The notes beneath the pieces are model-generated. The model saw nothing but the letters and a program-made list of their open reading frames with translations. It was not told the DNA's origin and did no database searches. Both the position numbers and the translations under genes were made by a program. DNA of 64,000 nt from Mycolicibacterium hodleri (lineage in GTDB: Bacteria > Actinomycetota > Actinomycetes > Mycobacteriales > Mycobacteriaceae). How positions within the stretch are numbered: position 1 is the stretch's first letter; each line of letters begins with the position of its first letter. Below are positions 36,160 through 46,569 of the stretch, piece after piece. Where the stretch lies: positions 1-64,000 of the forward strand of contig NZ_JACKTL010000005.1 of the NCBI RefSeq assembly GCF_025822245.1, given 5' to 3'.

Positions 36160-37524
36160 TTGAAAATCAAACCTGTCAAGCGCGACGTCACCTCCCTGGT
36201 TCCCATCGCGGCGGGCACGGTGCTGGTACTGGTCACGTACGTCACCCCGATGGCCACGTTGACGGCGACGGTGGCCGGCCTGGGCGCCGGTGTCGCCACG
36301 GGACCGTGGGTGCTCAACTCCATGTCGGTCGGCCTGGCCGCGGGCCTGCTGGCCGCCGGCGTCGTCGGTGACAACGTGGGCCGCCGTCGCGTCTACCTCG
36401 CCGGGCTCGTCGCGATGGCAGTCGGGGCCGTCGCCTGCTGCCTCGCCTGGGAGCCAGTGGGATTCGTCGCGGGTCGTGTGCTCGAGGGACTGGGTGGCGC
36501 CGCGGTGTTGGCCTGCGGTCTGGCGATCCTGGCGCACGACTTCACCGAGCCGCGCCGCCGCACCCACGCGACCGCGGTGTGGGGCACCAGCGTCGGTCTG
36601 GGCATCACGGTGGGGGCGGTGCTGTCCGCCGCCGTCGGGGCGGCGCACTGGCGCGGCCCATACCTGGCCGTCGCAGTGGTCGCACTGATCCTGTTGTGGC
36701 CCAGCCTGTCCCGCATCGGTGAGTCACGCGCGGCCGAGCGGCGTCGGCTCGACGGCGGTGGACTGGGGCTGTTCGCGGCGGCGATGATTCTGCTGGTGTG
36801 CGCACTGACCCTCGGGCGCAACGGCATTCACCTGACATCGGTGGTGCTGGGTGCCGCCGGGCTGCTGGCGCTGATCGGCTTCGGGCTCGTCGAAGTTCGC
36901 GTGACCGATCCCCTCGTCGAGCCGAAACTTCTTCGGAACCACCGCTTCCGCGCCGCCACCGTCGGGTCCTTCGTCCTGGGTGCCGGCGTCATCGCCACCG
37001 TGTCGTTCGTCCCGACCCTGGCCCAGACGGGGCTGCGAGCCGGCATCTGGCCGGCCAGCCTCCTCGTCGTCGTGTGGTCCGGCACCAGCGTCGTGACGGC
37101 CTTCCTGTCCCGGCACGTGCGGCATCCGATGACCGGGCCCGTGCCGATCGCCGTCGCGCTGGTCGTCGTGGCGGCCGGCCAGGCGCTCGGCTTCGGCGTG
37201 ACCACCGAGTCGAGCCCGTGGCGGCTGGTGCCGTCGCTGTTCGTGGCCGGCGTCGCGACGGGACTGCTCAACGCCCTGCTCGGCCGCGAGGCGGTCGCCA
37301 GCGTCCACGCCGACCGGGCGGCGATGGGCAGTGGGGCCAACAACACGGCCCGCTACTTCGGCGCGGCGGTCGGCATCACCTCCTTCGTCGTGATCGCCAC
37401 CCACGTCGGCGACGACCTGGCCGCCGGCTGGAACGTGGCGATCGCCGTGTCGTCGGCAATCTCGCTGGTGGGCGCCGGTGCGGTGGCACTCGCCGGCCGA
37501 GTGCCGCGCCACCCGCGCCGCTGA
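36160..37524 (+). CDS. MFS transporter (DHA2-like drug/metabolite efflux)
   Basis: About 454 residues with 12-14 hydrophobic segments and the MFS motif GDNVGRRRVYLAG between helices 2 and 3. The TTG at 36160 has AGGAG exactly 5 nt upstream; a GTG at 36154 in the same frame overlaps that AGGAG. It diverges from hxlR, a common layout for electrophile- or drug-responsive pumps, and lies 33 bp upstream of the N-demethylase genes, so it might alternatively carry their substrate. The substrate is unknown. Confidence 0.88.
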   Translation: MKIKPVKRDVTSLVPIAAGTVLVLVTYVTPMATLTATVAGLGAGVATGPWVLNSMSVGLAAGLLAAGVVGDNVGRRRVYLAGLVAMAVGAVACCLAWEPVGFVAGRVLEGLGGAAVLACGLAILAHDFTEPRRRTHATAVWGTSVGLGITVGAVLSAAVGAAHWRGPYLAVAVVALILLWPSLSRIGESRAAERRRLDGGGLGLFAAAMILLVCALTLGRNGIHLTSVVLGAAGLLALIGFGLVEVRVTDPLVEPKLLRNHRFRAATVGSFVLGAGVIATVSFVPTLAQTGLRAGIWPASLLVVVWSGTSVVTAFLSRHVRHPMTGPVPIAVALVVVAAGQALGFGVTTESSPWRLVPSLFVAGVATGLLNALLGREAVASVHADRAAMGSGANNTARYFGAAVGITSFVVIATHVGDDLAAGWNVAIAVSSAISLVGAGAVALAGRVPRHPRR

Positions 37525-37557
37525 CCCGGATGTGTGGTTTCCTCGACGGAGACCGCC

Positions 37558-38064
37558 ATGACGCCCGCCATCGAGTTCACCAGCGTGCCCCCGTGGGCCG
37601 TCGCGCCCCGCTGCGCCCCGGCCGACGTGTCGGGCCGGTACTGGACCGTGGTCGCCTTCGTGGGCGGCGAGTCGATCGCCAGCGAGTGGGTTGCGCAGCT
37701 CGAGAGCCGCCCCGGCGCGTCCCCTCGCGTGCACCTGGTGTGCGACGACGACGTGGCGACGGGTGCGGTCGACGCCGACGTGGCCACCGCGCGCGTCGGG
37801 TGGCGGCTGATGATCGCAGGCCCGGCCGACGCCTGCCTCCGGTTGAGGGCCCACGCGCTCGGCATCGGCATCGGCGACGACGAGATCACCGTCGCCAGCA
37901 CCGACGTGACCGCCAAGGACGTCCACTGCGCGCATTGTCGCGCGGTGACCCACGACGCGGTGCCACTCGGCGGCGTCGTCGCCTGCCATGGCTGTGGTCG
38001 CCGGCTCGCCGTCCAGGCCCACGTCTCGCGACGGATCGGCGCACACCTCGGGGTGCTGGCATGA
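37558..38064 (+). CDS. DmmA-like subunit of a dimethylamine/N-demethylating monooxygenase
   Basis: A 168-residue protein ending in a two-CxxC zinc-ribbon-like segment (CAHC ... CHGCGRRL, about residues 123-150). I recognise it as the small DmmA-type subunit accompanying heme-dependent N-demethylases. GGAG lies 5 nt before ATG 37558, which decides this start over the GTG at 37534. Its stop overlaps the next gene as ATGA. The N-terminal part has no family I can name; it may mediate electron transfer or assembly. Confidence 0.7.
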   Translation: MTPAIEFTSVPPWAVAPRCAPADVSGRYWTVVAFVGGESIASEWVAQLESRPGASPRVHLVCDDDVATGAVDADVATARVGWRLMIAGPADACLRLRAHALGIGIGDDEITVASTDVTAKDVHCAHCRAVTHDAVPLGGVVACHGCGRRLAVQAHVSRRIGAHLGVLA

Positions 38065-38996
38065 CCGACCTGCACCTGGTGGTCGTCGCCGTCGACGAGC
38101 GGATCCCCGGCATCCGATCCCTCACCCTGGCGCGGCCGGACGGTGGGCCACTGCCGTCGTTCACGCCGGGCAGTCACCTCGTCGTCCGGTGCGGGCCCGT
38201 GCTGAACGCGTACTCCCTCACCGGTGACGGTGCCACCCCGACCAGCTACTCGATCTCGGTGCTGCTGTGCCCCAACGGTTCCGGTGGATCACGGTGGCTG
38301 CACCACGAAGTGCGCCCCGGCGACGTGATCGCTGCCCGCGGACCGCGCAGCGCGTTCGCGCCCGTGTTGAGTGCCAGGCGACACCTCTTGGTGGCGGCGG
38401 GCATCGGGATCACCCCCATGGTGTCGCACCTGCGCAGCGCCCGGCGGTGGGGACGCGACGTCCAACTGCTCTACGTCCACCGCCGCGACCGCGGCGCCCA
38501 CGTCGAGGAGGTCGAGGCGCTCGCCGACGACGCCACGATCTTCACCGACCGCGAATCCTTCACCACCGCAACCGAACATGCCTTGGCCAATCAACCGCTC
38601 GGGACCCACCTCTACGTCTGCGGTCCGGCGTCCTTCATGGCCGAGGTCACCGCCAGGGCGACCGACTGGGGCTGGCCCGCCAGCCGGGTACACGTCGAAC
38701 ACTTCGGCACCGACGCCTTCGACCCCGGGGAGCCGTTCGAGGTTCACCTGAGCGCGACCGGCGCCACCTTCACCGTCGAGTCGGGCGTCTCGCTGCTGGC
38801 CGCCCTGCTGGCGCGCGGCGTCGACGTGCCCAACCTGTGCAGGCAGGGGGTGTGCGGCGAATGCCGCATCGGTGTCGCCGCGGGCGGGATACTGCACCGG
38901 GACCTCTATCTGAGCGAGCGGGAACGGGCGGCCGGGGAGTCGATGATGTGTTGCGTGTCGAGGGCGGCCGGACCACGACTGGAGCTGGCGCTGTGA
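38061..38996 (+). CDS. PDR/VanB-type flavin and [2Fe-2S] oxidoreductase (DmmB-like)
   Basis: A 311-residue reductase with a ferredoxin-reductase-like FMN/NAD portion (LVAAGIGITPMVSHLRSA, YVCGPASFMAEV) and a C-terminal plant-type ferredoxin with Cys in CRQGVCGECRIG and MMCC. It transfers electrons from NAD(P)H to the heme subunit encoded next. ATG 38061 overlaps the previous stop, and its own stop overlaps the next start as GTGA, so the three subunits are translationally coupled. Confidence 0.9.
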   Translation: MTDLHLVVVAVDERIPGIRSLTLARPDGGPLPSFTPGSHLVVRCGPVLNAYSLTGDGATPTSYSISVLLCPNGSGGSRWLHHEVRPGDVIAARGPRSAFAPVLSARRHLLVAAGIGITPMVSHLRSARRWGRDVQLLYVHRRDRGAHVEEVEALADDATIFTDRESFTTATEHALANQPLGTHLYVCGPASFMAEVTARATDWGWPASRVHVEHFGTDAFDPGEPFEVHLSATGATFTVESGVSLLAALLARGVDVPNLCRQGVCGECRIGVAAGGILHRDLYLSERERAAGESMMCCVSRAAGPRLELAL

Positions 38997-39979
38997 CCGG
39001 AGTGGCCCCGAAGTCGTTGTCCGCCTTCCCCTTCCCCTTCACCACCGACAGCTACCGGTACAGCACCAACTTGGCACCGGCGGGCACCGAGGTGCCGACC
39101 GCGACCGGCCGGTGGGGGGACCGCCTCGTCGACGTCGACGGGGACTACGAGACCGAACTCGCCGAGCGGGCGACGATCCTGGCCGCCGACCCCGGTCGCC
39201 ATGCCGTCCTGCCGCACATGCGCCCGGCCTGCTGGGACGCGATGCTCACCCTGATGCGGGCATTGGCCACCACGTACCCCGAGGTGATGTCCCTGGACGG
39301 TGACGGCGACACCTGGCGCTGGCGCAACGCCCGGCTGGGTGTCGTCCAGGACTTCACCGTCGGCGACGACTCCAGCCTGCCGGCCGAGCCGCTGGCCTAC
39401 GTCGCTGCTCAGGTGCAGGAGGACGTCGTCCTGCTCGACCAGCGCGGCGACGAACTGTTCGTCGACGCGGGCGTCGTGACCTTCGCGGCGGCCTGGTCGT
39501 TCGGCTTCGACGTCGGCATGGAGTTCCTCGAGGTCCACGGGCCGGTACCGCGCCTTCGAGAGAGTGGTGTCGTCACCAGGGCCCGCGACTTCATCGTGCG
39601 ATTGCAGCCGGGGGAGGCGTACCGGCGCACCAACTGGTCGATGGCGATGGGTCACCGCCTCGACCAGTCACTCGAGCGCTACCCGGAGTGGGCCCCGGAC
39701 CGGGACGCGGCGGTCGACGCCGACGACGACGCGTTCGGCCGCCTCGTCCACCTTCGCGTGGAAGTGCAACACCTCATCCGGCTGCCCGAGTCCGGGGCCA
39801 TCTGCTTCCTGATCCGTACCTACCTGCTGTCGTTGAGCGACCTCGTCACCGTCGAACCCTGGCGGCTGCGCGCGGCGGCGGTGCTCGCCGAGCTACCGGA
39901 AGACCTGGCCGACTACAAGGGCTTCGCCCCGCACCGCGACCGCATCGTGGCGTGGCTACGACATCACGGAGGAACATGA
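38993..39979 (+). CDS. Heme-dependent oxidative N-demethylase (DUF3445 family)
   Basis: A 328-residue DUF3445 protein, the catalytic heme subunit family (HODM) that oxidatively demethylates secondary amines such as dimethylamine to methylamine and formaldehyde. Characteristic segments are AFPFPFTTDSYRYSTNLAP, HMRPACWDAMLTLM and RRTNWSMAMGHRLDQSLERYPEW. The start is GTG 38993. Its stop overlaps the peptidase start as ATGA. The amine substrate in this organism is inferred only from the family. Confidence 0.85.
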   Translation: MTGVAPKSLSAFPFPFTTDSYRYSTNLAPAGTEVPTATGRWGDRLVDVDGDYETELAERATILAADPGRHAVLPHMRPACWDAMLTLMRALATTYPEVMSLDGDGDTWRWRNARLGVVQDFTVGDDSSLPAEPLAYVAAQVQEDVVLLDQRGDELFVDAGVVTFAAAWSFGFDVGMEFLEVHGPVPRLRESGVVTRARDFIVRLQPGEAYRRTNWSMAMGHRLDQSLERYPEWAPDRDAAVDADDDAFGRLVHLRVEVQHLIRLPESGAICFLIRTYLLSLSDLVTVEPWRLRAAAVLAELPEDLADYKGFAPHRDRIVAWLRHHGGT

Positions 39980-41958
39980 CGCCGTCCCCCTTCTTCGATC
40001 TCGACGAGTTCCTGGCCCTGCCCAGAGTCGCCGGGCTCGCGGTGTCGCCGGACGGGACCCGTGCCGTCACCACCGTCAGCGAGCTGAACGCGAAACGCAC
40101 CGAGTACGTCACCGCGGTGTGGGAGCTCGACGTCGCCGGCGAGCGGCCGGCCCGCCGCCTGACCCGCGGCACCAAGGGGGAGTCGGCACCGGTGTTCACC
40201 GCCGCCGGTGACCTGCTCTTCGTCGCGACGCGCGAGGTCCCCGGCGCCGACGGCACCGACGAACCGACGGCGTCTCTGTGGCGGCTGCCCTCGAGCGGTG
40301 GGGAAGCCGTCGCGGTCCTCGACCTCGCCGGCGGCGTCGACGCGGTTCACATTGCCCGGGCCGCCGACGTCACGTTGGTCACCGCGCCGCTGATGCCCTC
40401 GGCCGCCGACGTCGCCGACGACGCGCGGGTGCGCGCGCTGCGCAAGGACGCCAAGGTGTCGGCGGTGCTGCACACCGGATTTCCCGTGCGGCACTGGGAT
40501 CACGACATCGGCCCCGCCGAACCGCATCTCGTCGACGTGTCCGGCTCCCGGGACGTGACGCCCCGTCCCGGGGGCGGATTGCGCGAGGCCGACGTCGACC
40601 TCAGCGCCGACGGCCGCTTCGCGGTGGTTTCGTGGGCGGTGCCAGGCCCTGGCGCCTCGATCCGCCACGTCCTGGTGCGCGTCGACGTCGCCGCGGGCAC
40701 GCGGACGACGGTCGCCGACGACCCGCTCGCCGATCTGGGCACCCCCGCGATCTCGCCTGACGGGTCGGCGGTGGCGTTCATCCGGGAGTCGCACTCGACG
40801 CCCGAAAAGGCGCCACGAATGACGCTGTGTCTCATGACCTTCGGGGAGCCGGTCACCACGATCGCAGAGGACTGGGACCGGTGGCCGGCCTCGGTCGCGT
40901 GGACGCGTGACGGCTCATCGCTGGTCGTCACCGCCGACGACGGGGGCCGCCGGCCGGTGTTCGTCGTCGACCCCGCCGACTCGTCGGTGACGCGCCTGAC
41001 GTCCGACGACTTCGCCTACACCGACGTCTGCCCCGCACCCGGAGGGGCGATCTTCGCGCTGCGCAGTTCGTACTCCGCGGCGCCGCACCCCGTGCGCCTC
41101 GACCGCGACGGGTCCGTGACGGTGCTGCCCTGCGTGGACGCCCCGGATCTCCCCGGTGAGGTGGTGGACGTGTCGGCCGTCGCCGACGACGGCACCGCGG
41201 TGCGGTCGTGGTTGGTGCTTCCCGACGGTGACGCGCCCGCGCCGCTGGTGTTGTGGATCCACGGCGGTCCGTTGGGCAGTTGGAACACCTGGCACTGGCG
41301 GTGGAACCCGTGGCTGCTGGCCGCGCGTGGCTACGCCGTCCTGATGCCCGACCCGGCGCTGTCGACGGGGTACGGCCAGGACTTCGTCGAACGAGGCTGG
41401 GGGGCTTGGGGTTTCGCGCCGTACACCGATCTGATGGCCGCGACCGAGGCGGCGCTGCGGCACCCCGGGGTCGACGCGACCCGCACCGCGGCAATGGGGG
41501 GATCCTTCGGCGGGTACATGGCGAACTGGATCGCCGGTCACACCGATCGTTTCGACGCGATCGTCACTCACGCCAGCCTGTGGGCGCTCGACCAGTTCGG
41601 GCCGACCACCGACGGCGCCTACTGGTGGGCCCGGGAGATGACGACGGCGATGGCCGACCGGAACTCACCGCACCGGAGCGTCGGCGAGATCGCCACCCCG
41701 ACGCTCGTCATCCACGGCGACAAGGACTACCGCGTGCCGATCGGCGAGGGCCTGCGGCTGTGGTTCGACCTGCTGACCCGGTCCGGGCTTCCCGCCGCGG
41801 ACGACGGCACCAGCCCGCATCGGTTCCTGTACTTCCCCACGGAGGGGCACTGGGTGCTCGCGCCGCAGCACACGAAGATCTGGTACCAGGTGATCCTGGC
41901 CTTTCTGGGGCGCCATCTGCGCGGTGAGGCCGAGGAGCTTCCGGACACGCTGGGATGA
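39976..41958 (+). CDS. S9-family prolyl oligopeptidase (acylaminoacyl-peptidase-like)
   Basis: A 660-residue protein with an N-terminal beta-propeller (about 1-400) and a C-terminal alpha/beta hydrolase domain. The nucleophile Ser lies in GGSFGGYM, the acid Asp in HGDKDYRVP and the catalytic His in EGHWVL. No signal peptide is seen, so it is cytoplasmic. GGAGG precedes ATG 39976. Its 4-bp overlap with the N-demethylase gene suggests co-expression, for which I see no obvious metabolic reason. Confidence 0.92.
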   Translation: MTPSPFFDLDEFLALPRVAGLAVSPDGTRAVTTVSELNAKRTEYVTAVWELDVAGERPARRLTRGTKGESAPVFTAAGDLLFVATREVPGADGTDEPTASLWRLPSSGGEAVAVLDLAGGVDAVHIARAADVTLVTAPLMPSAADVADDARVRALRKDAKVSAVLHTGFPVRHWDHDIGPAEPHLVDVSGSRDVTPRPGGGLREADVDLSADGRFAVVSWAVPGPGASIRHVLVRVDVAAGTRTTVADDPLADLGTPAISPDGSAVAFIRESHSTPEKAPRMTLCLMTFGEPVTTIAEDWDRWPASVAWTRDGSSLVVTADDGGRRPVFVVDPADSSVTRLTSDDFAYTDVCPAPGGAIFALRSSYSAAPHPVRLDRDGSVTVLPCVDAPDLPGEVVDVSAVADDGTAVRSWLVLPDGDAPAPLVLWIHGGPLGSWNTWHWRWNPWLLAARGYAVLMPDPALSTGYGQDFVERGWGAWGFAPYTDLMAATEAALRHPGVDATRTAAMGGSFGGYMANWIAGHTDRFDAIVTHASLWALDQFGPTTDGAYWWAREMTTAMADRNSPHRSVGEIATPTLVIHGDKDYRVPIGEGLRLWFDLLTRSGLPAADDGTSPHRFLYFPTEGHWVLAPQHTKIWYQVILAFLGRHLRGEAEELPDTLG

Positions 41959-41966
41959 GGCCCCGG

Positions 41967-41972
41967 TAGCTT
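41967..41972 (+). promoter_or_regulatory. -10 box of a probable leaderless promoter
   Basis: TAGCTT ends 6 nt before the ATG at 41979, placing the predicted transcription start on the start codon. No ribosome-binding site is present. Confidence 0.6.
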
Positions 41973-41978
41973 GGGGCC

Positions 41979-43232
41979 ATGACCGAAGCGCAGCGTGAAT
42001 TCGACATCGTTCTCTACGGGGCCACGGGGTTCGTCGGCAAGTTGACCGCGCAGTACCTGGCCGCGGCGGGCGGTTCGGCGCGCGTCGCCCTGGCGGGCAG
42101 GTCGGTGGCCAAGCTCCGCGACGTCCGTGAATCCCTCGGCGAGGTGGCCAAGGGCTGGGAGCTCGTCGAAGCCGAGGCCGGCCAGCCCTCCACCCTCAAC
42201 GACATGGCGGCGCGGACCCGCGTGGTCGTCTCCACCGTGGGGCCCTACACCAAGTACGGGCTGCCCGTGGTCGCCGCCTGTGCCGCGGCGGGCACCGACT
42301 ACGCCGACCTGACCGGCGAGACGATGTTCATCAGGGAGAGCATCGACCTGTTCGGAAAGGAAGCCGCCGACAACGGTGCCCGCATCGTCCATTCGTGCGG
42401 ATTCGACTCCATTCCTTCGGATCTCACGGTCTACGCGCTCTACAAGCGGGCCCTCGCCGACGGCGCAGGTGAACTCGGGGAGACCAACTTCGTCCTCCGC
42501 GGCTTCGCGGGTGGCGTGTCCGGCGGCACCGCGGCCTCGATGCTCGAGGTCATGCACACCTCGTCGACCGACCCCGAGGCGCGCCGGGCGATGAGCGACC
42601 CGTACACCCTCACGACCGACCGGTCCGCCGAGCCCGACTTCGGTCACCAGTCCGACACCCCGTGGCGCCGCGGGCGCGACATCGCCCCCGAACTCGACGG
42701 CGTGTGGACCGGCGCGTTCGCGATGGGGGCGCCCAACGCGCGAATCGTGCGGCGCAGCAACGCCTTGCTCGACTGGGCGTACGGCCGAACGTTCCGGTAT
42801 GCGGAGAACATGAGCGTGGGGTCGTCGGTGGTGGCGCCCGTCGCCGCGGCGCTGGGTACCGCGGCCAATGCCGCAGTGCTGAGCCTCGGCAGCCGGTACT
42901 TCGACAAGCTGCCCCGCGGTCTCGTCGAGCGGATCTTGCCCAAGCCAGGGACGGGACCCAGCGAGCAGGCCCGCGAGAAGGGCCACTACAAGGTCGAGAC
43001 CTACACCACGACCACCAGTGGGGCCCGCTATCGGGCGACCATGGCGCAGAAGGGCGATCCCGGGTACAAGGCGACGTCGGTGTTGCTCGGCGAATGCGGG
43101 TTGGCGCTGGCGCTCGACCGCGACGCGCTCTCCGACCTCCACGGCGTCCTCACGCCCGCAACGGCACTCGGCGATGCGCTGCTCGCGCGACTGCCCGCCG
43201 CGGGTGTGACGCTGACGACCGAACGGCTGTGA
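41979..43232 (+). CDS. Saccharopine dehydrogenase-like trans-acting enoyl reductase family protein
   Basis: A 417-residue Rossmann-fold protein orthologous in context to Rv2449c and related to the trans-acting enoyl reductase Rv2953. It has the NAD(P)-binding opening FDIVLYGATGFVGKLTAQYL and the conserved HSCGFDSIPSDLTVYALY and GGVSGGTAASMLEVM motifs. Rv2953 acts on polyketide intermediates of cell-wall lipids; the substrate here is not established. A leaderless start at ATG 41979 is likely. Confidence 0.9.
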   Translation: MTEAQREFDIVLYGATGFVGKLTAQYLAAAGGSARVALAGRSVAKLRDVRESLGEVAKGWELVEAEAGQPSTLNDMAARTRVVVSTVGPYTKYGLPVVAACAAAGTDYADLTGETMFIRESIDLFGKEAADNGARIVHSCGFDSIPSDLTVYALYKRALADGAGELGETNFVLRGFAGGVSGGTAASMLEVMHTSSTDPEARRAMSDPYTLTTDRSAEPDFGHQSDTPWRRGRDIAPELDGVWTGAFAMGAPNARIVRRSNALLDWAYGRTFRYAENMSVGSSVVAPVAAALGTAANAAVLSLGSRYFDKLPRGLVERILPKPGTGPSEQAREKGHYKVETYTTTTSGARYRATMAQKGDPGYKATSVLLGECGLALALDRDALSDLHGVLTPATALGDALLARLPAAGVTLTTERL

Positions 43233-43301
43233 CGGTTCGTCGTCGGGGCTACTGTCGCGGGCAGGCTCGACCACTTCAACGGCGAAGGCGACGGTGACCC
43301 G

Positions 43302-43829
43302 ATGGCTGATCTCGACGAACTCTTCAACCAGATTCCCACCGGCGACATCGCCCGCAAGCTGGGCGCCGACGAAGGCGAGGTGAACCGCGCCGTCCAGACG
43401 CTGGTGCCGCTGTTGGTCGGCGGTCTGCGGCAGAACGCCCAGGATCCCGGCCACGCCGCCGGCATCGAGAACGCGGCAAGCACCCACGCCGCGAGCGGTC
43501 TGCTGGACGGGGGAGTCAGCGTCGACCAGGTCGACGAGGCCGACGGATCCAAGGCGATCGCCAAGATCTTCGGCGGCAACGACAGCACCCAGGTCGCCGC
43601 GGCACTCTCGGGCGGTGGTGCCGGAAACGGCGAGCTGATCAAGAAGCTGTTGCCGATCCTCGCGCCCATCGTGCTCGCCTACCTCGGCAAGCAGCTCTCC
43701 CACGGGTCCGGCGGTGGCGGCGTCGGAGACGTCCTCGGCGGCATCCTCGGCGGCATGCTGGGCGCCGGTCAAGGCGGCGGCGGGGGCCTGGGCGACATCC
43801 TCGGCGGGCTGCTCGGCGCCAAGAAGTAG
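43302..43829 (+). CDS. DUF937 domain-containing protein
   Basis: A 175-residue protein of the DUF937 family: helical N-terminal part ([43 protein letters not shown], shown here in part) and a very Gly-rich hydrophobic tail (residues about 135-175). The function is unknown. It lies 69 bp after the enoyl reductase gene and 73 bp before valS. Confidence 0.85.
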   Translation: MADLDELFNQIPTGDIARKLGADEGEVNRAVQTLVPLLVGGLRQNAQDPGHAAGIENAASTHAASGLLDGGVSVDQVDEADGSKAIAKIFGGNDSTQVAAALSGGGAGNGELIKKLLPILAPIVLAYLGKQLSHGSGGGGVGDVLGGILGGMLGAGQGGGGGLGDILGGLLGAKK

Positions 43830-43890
43830 TCCCGCACCCCGTCGAGAAGCCGCGATCGAGGGCCTTTCTCGTGAGCTCGTCAGGAGTTCC

Positions 43891-43896
43891 TACACT
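43891..43896 (+). promoter_or_regulatory. -10 box of the valS promoter, probably leaderless
   Basis: TACACT ends 6 nt before the valS GTG at 43903. The nearest AGGAG is 18 nt upstream, too far to serve that start, which supports leaderless translation. Confidence 0.65.
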
Positions 43897-43902
43897 GTCG
43901 AG

Positions 43903-46569
43903 GTGACCGTCAGCCCGAAATCCGCAGACAGCCCAGGGGTGCAGGCCCTACCCAAGTCGTGGGATCCGGCTGCCGTAGAGACCGAGCTGTACCAGGGGTG
44001 GGTCGACGCGGGCTACTTCACGGCCGACCCGTCGAGCGACAAGCCGCCGTACTCGATCGTGCTCCCACCGCCCAACGTGACGGGCAGCCTGCACATGGGC
44101 CACGCCCTGGACCACACGCTGATGGACGCGCTGACCCGGCGCAAGCGGATGCAGGGCTTCGAGGTGCTGTGGCTGCCGGGCATGGACCACGCCGGCATCG
44201 CCACCCAGAGCGTGGTGGAGAAGCAACTCGCCGCCGACGGCAAGACCAAGGAAGACTTCGGCCGCGAGCCGTTCGTCGAGAAGGTGTGGGACTGGAAGCG
44301 CGAGTCCGGCGGCACCATCGGCACCCAGATGCGCCGCATCGGTGACGGCGTCGACTGGAGCCGCGACCGATTCACCATGGACGACGGGCTGTCCCGCGCG
44401 GTGCGGACCATCTTCAAGCGGCTCTACGACGCCGGCCTGATCTACCAGGCGGAGCGGCTGGTCAACTGGTCGCCGGTACTGCAAACCGCGATCAGCGATC
44501 TCGAGGTCAAGTACGACGACGTCGAGGGGGAGCTGGTGTCCTTCCGGTACGGCTCGATGAACGACGACGAGCCCCACATCGTGGTGGCCACCACCCGGAT
44601 GGAGACGATGTTGGGCGACACCGCGATCGCGGTGCACCCCGACGACGAGCGGTACCGGGCGCTGGTCGGTCAGACCCTGCCCCACCCGTTCCTCGACACC
44701 CAGGTGGTGATCGTCGCCGACGCCCACGTCGACCCCGAGTTCGGCACTGGCGCAGTCAAGGTGACGCCCGCGCACGATCCGAACGACTTCGAGATCGGCG
44801 TCCGGCACGACCTGCCGATGCCGTCGATCATGGACGCACGAGGCCGCATCGCCGGCACCGGAACCCGCTTCGACGGGATGGATCGGTTCGACGCCCGCGT
44901 CGCGGTGCGGGAGGCGCTCGCGGCCGATGGTCGCATCGTCGAGGAGAAGCGGCCCTATCTGCACAGCGTCGGGCACTCCGAGCGCAGCGGCGAGCCCATC
45001 GAACCGCGGCTGAGCCTGCAGTGGTGGGTGCGGGTCGAATCCCTGGCCAAGGCCGCCGGCGACGCAGTGCGCAACGGCGACACCGTGATTCACCCCGCCA
45101 GCCTGGAGCCGCGCTGGTTTGCCTGGGTCGACGACATGCACGACTGGTGCATCTCGCGTCAGCTGTGGTGGGGCCACCGGATCCCGGTCTGGCACGGCCC
45201 CAACGGCGAGAAGGTCTGCGTGGGACCGGACGAGACGCCACCCGAGGGCTGGGAGCAGGACCCCGACGTGCTGGACACGTGGTTCTCCTCGGCGCTGTGG
45301 CCGTTCTCCACGATGGGCTGGCCCGACCGCACCCCGGAGCTCGAGAAGTTTTATCCGACAACTGTTCTCGTCACCGGCTACGACATCATCTTCTTCTGGG
45401 TGGCCCGGATGATGATGTTCGGCACCTTCGTCGGCGACGACGACGCCATCACCGCCGGCGGCACGCGCGGTCCGCAGGTGCCGTTCGAGAATGTGTTCCT
45501 GCACGGCCTGATCCGCGACGAATTCGGCCGCAAGATGAGCAAGTCCAAGGGCAACGGCATCGACCCGTTGGACTGGGTCGACACCTACGGCGCTGACGCG
45601 CTGCGGTTCACCCTGGCCCGCGGCGCCAACCCCGGCGGGGACATGTCGATCGGCGAGGACTACGCCCGCGCCTCGCGGAACTTCGCGACGAAGTTGTTCA
45701 ACGCCACCAAGTTCGCCTTGATGAACGGGGCGACCCTTGCCCCGCTGCCGGCCCCCGAGCACCTGACCGATGCCGATCGTTGGATCCTCGGCAGGTTGGA
45801 AGAGGTTCGCGCGGAGGTCGACTCGGCGTTCGACCGCTACGAGTTCAGTCGAGCCTGCGAGTCGCTGTACCACTTCGCCTGGGACGAATTCTGTGACTGG
45901 TACCTCGAACTCGCCAAGGTCCAGTTGGCCGAGCAGCCGGACGGGCGGACCAACGCCGTGCTGGCCGCCGTGCTGGACAGCCTGCTCAAGCTGCTGCACC
46001 CCGTGATGCCGTTCGTCACCGAGACCCTGTGGAAGACGCTTACCGGCCGCGAGTCGGTCGTGATCGCGGACTGGCCGCAACCGTCGGGGTATGCCCTCGA
46101 CGAGGTCGCCGGTCGCCGGGTCGCCGACATGCAGAAGCTGGTCACCGAGGTCCGCCGGTTCCGCAGCGACCAGGGTCTCAACGACCGGCAGCGGGTGCCG
46201 GCACGTCTGATCGGCGTCGCCGAGGCCGACCTGTCGACGCAGATCGCGGCCGTGACCTCGCTGGCCTGGCTGACCGACCCCGCGGACGGGTTCACGCCGT
46301 CGGCCGCGGTGGAGGTCCGGTTGTCCAACGGAATGGTGCTCGTCGAACTGGACACCTCGGGCACCGTCGACGTGGCCGCCGAGCGGAAGCGCTTGGAGAA
46401 GGACCTCGCCGTCGCGCAGAAGGATCTGGCGCAGACCACCGCCAAGCTGGGCAACGAGGAGTTCCTGGCCAAGGCCCCCGACGCCGTCGTCGACAAGATC
46501 CGTACCCGGCAGCAGGTCGCCGGGGAAGAGGTCGAGCGAATCACGGCCCGACTCGCCGGGCTCTCGTGA
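43903..46569 (+). CDS. valS: Valyl-tRNA synthetase
   Basis: An 888-residue class Ia synthetase charging tRNA-Val. The HIGH-type motif is HMGH (64-67) in [13 protein letters not shown] and KMSKS is at 544-548. The CP1 editing domain lies between them (about 185-345), followed by the anticodon-binding domain and a C-terminal coiled coil from about 820 ([20 protein letters not shown]). It heads the valS-folC-Rv2446c-type gene string. Its stop overlaps the folC GTG by 4 bp. Confidence 0.97.
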   Translation: MTVSPKSADSPGVQALPKSWDPAAVETELYQGWVDAGYFTADPSSDKPPYSIVLPPPNVTGSLHMGHALDHTLMDALTRRKRMQGFEVLWLPGMDHAGIATQSVVEKQLAADGKTKEDFGREPFVEKVWDWKRESGGTIGTQMRRIGDGVDWSRDRFTMDDGLSRAVRTIFKRLYDAGLIYQAERLVNWSPVLQTAISDLEVKYDDVEGELVSFRYGSMNDDEPHIVVATTRMETMLGDTAIAVHPDDERYRALVGQTLPHPFLDTQVVIVADAHVDPEFGTGAVKVTPAHDPNDFEIGVRHDLPMPSIMDARGRIAGTGTRFDGMDRFDARVAVREALAADGRIVEEKRPYLHSVGHSERSGEPIEPRLSLQWWVRVESLAKAAGDAVRNGDTVIHPASLEPRWFAWVDDMHDWCISRQLWWGHRIPVWHGPNGEKVCVGPDETPPEGWEQDPDVLDTWFSSALWPFSTMGWPDRTPELEKFYPTTVLVTGYDIIFFWVARMMMFGTFVGDDDAITAGGTRGPQVPFENVFLHGLIRDEFGRKMSKSKGNGIDPLDWVDTYGADALRFTLARGANPGGDMSIGEDYARASRNFATKLFNATKFALMNGATLAPLPAPEHLTDADRWILGRLEEVRAEVDSAFDRYEFSRACESLYHFAWDEFCDWYLELAKVQLAEQPDGRTNAVLAAVLDSLLKLLHPVMPFVTETLWKTLTGRESVVIADWPQPSGYALDEVAGRRVADMQKLVTEVRRFRSDQGLNDRQRVPARLIGVAEADLSTQIAAVTSLAWLTDPADGFTPSAAVEVRLSNGMVLVELDTSGTVDVAAERKRLEKDLAVAQKDLAQTTAKLGNEEFLAKAPDAVVDKIRTRQQVAGEEVERITARLAGLS

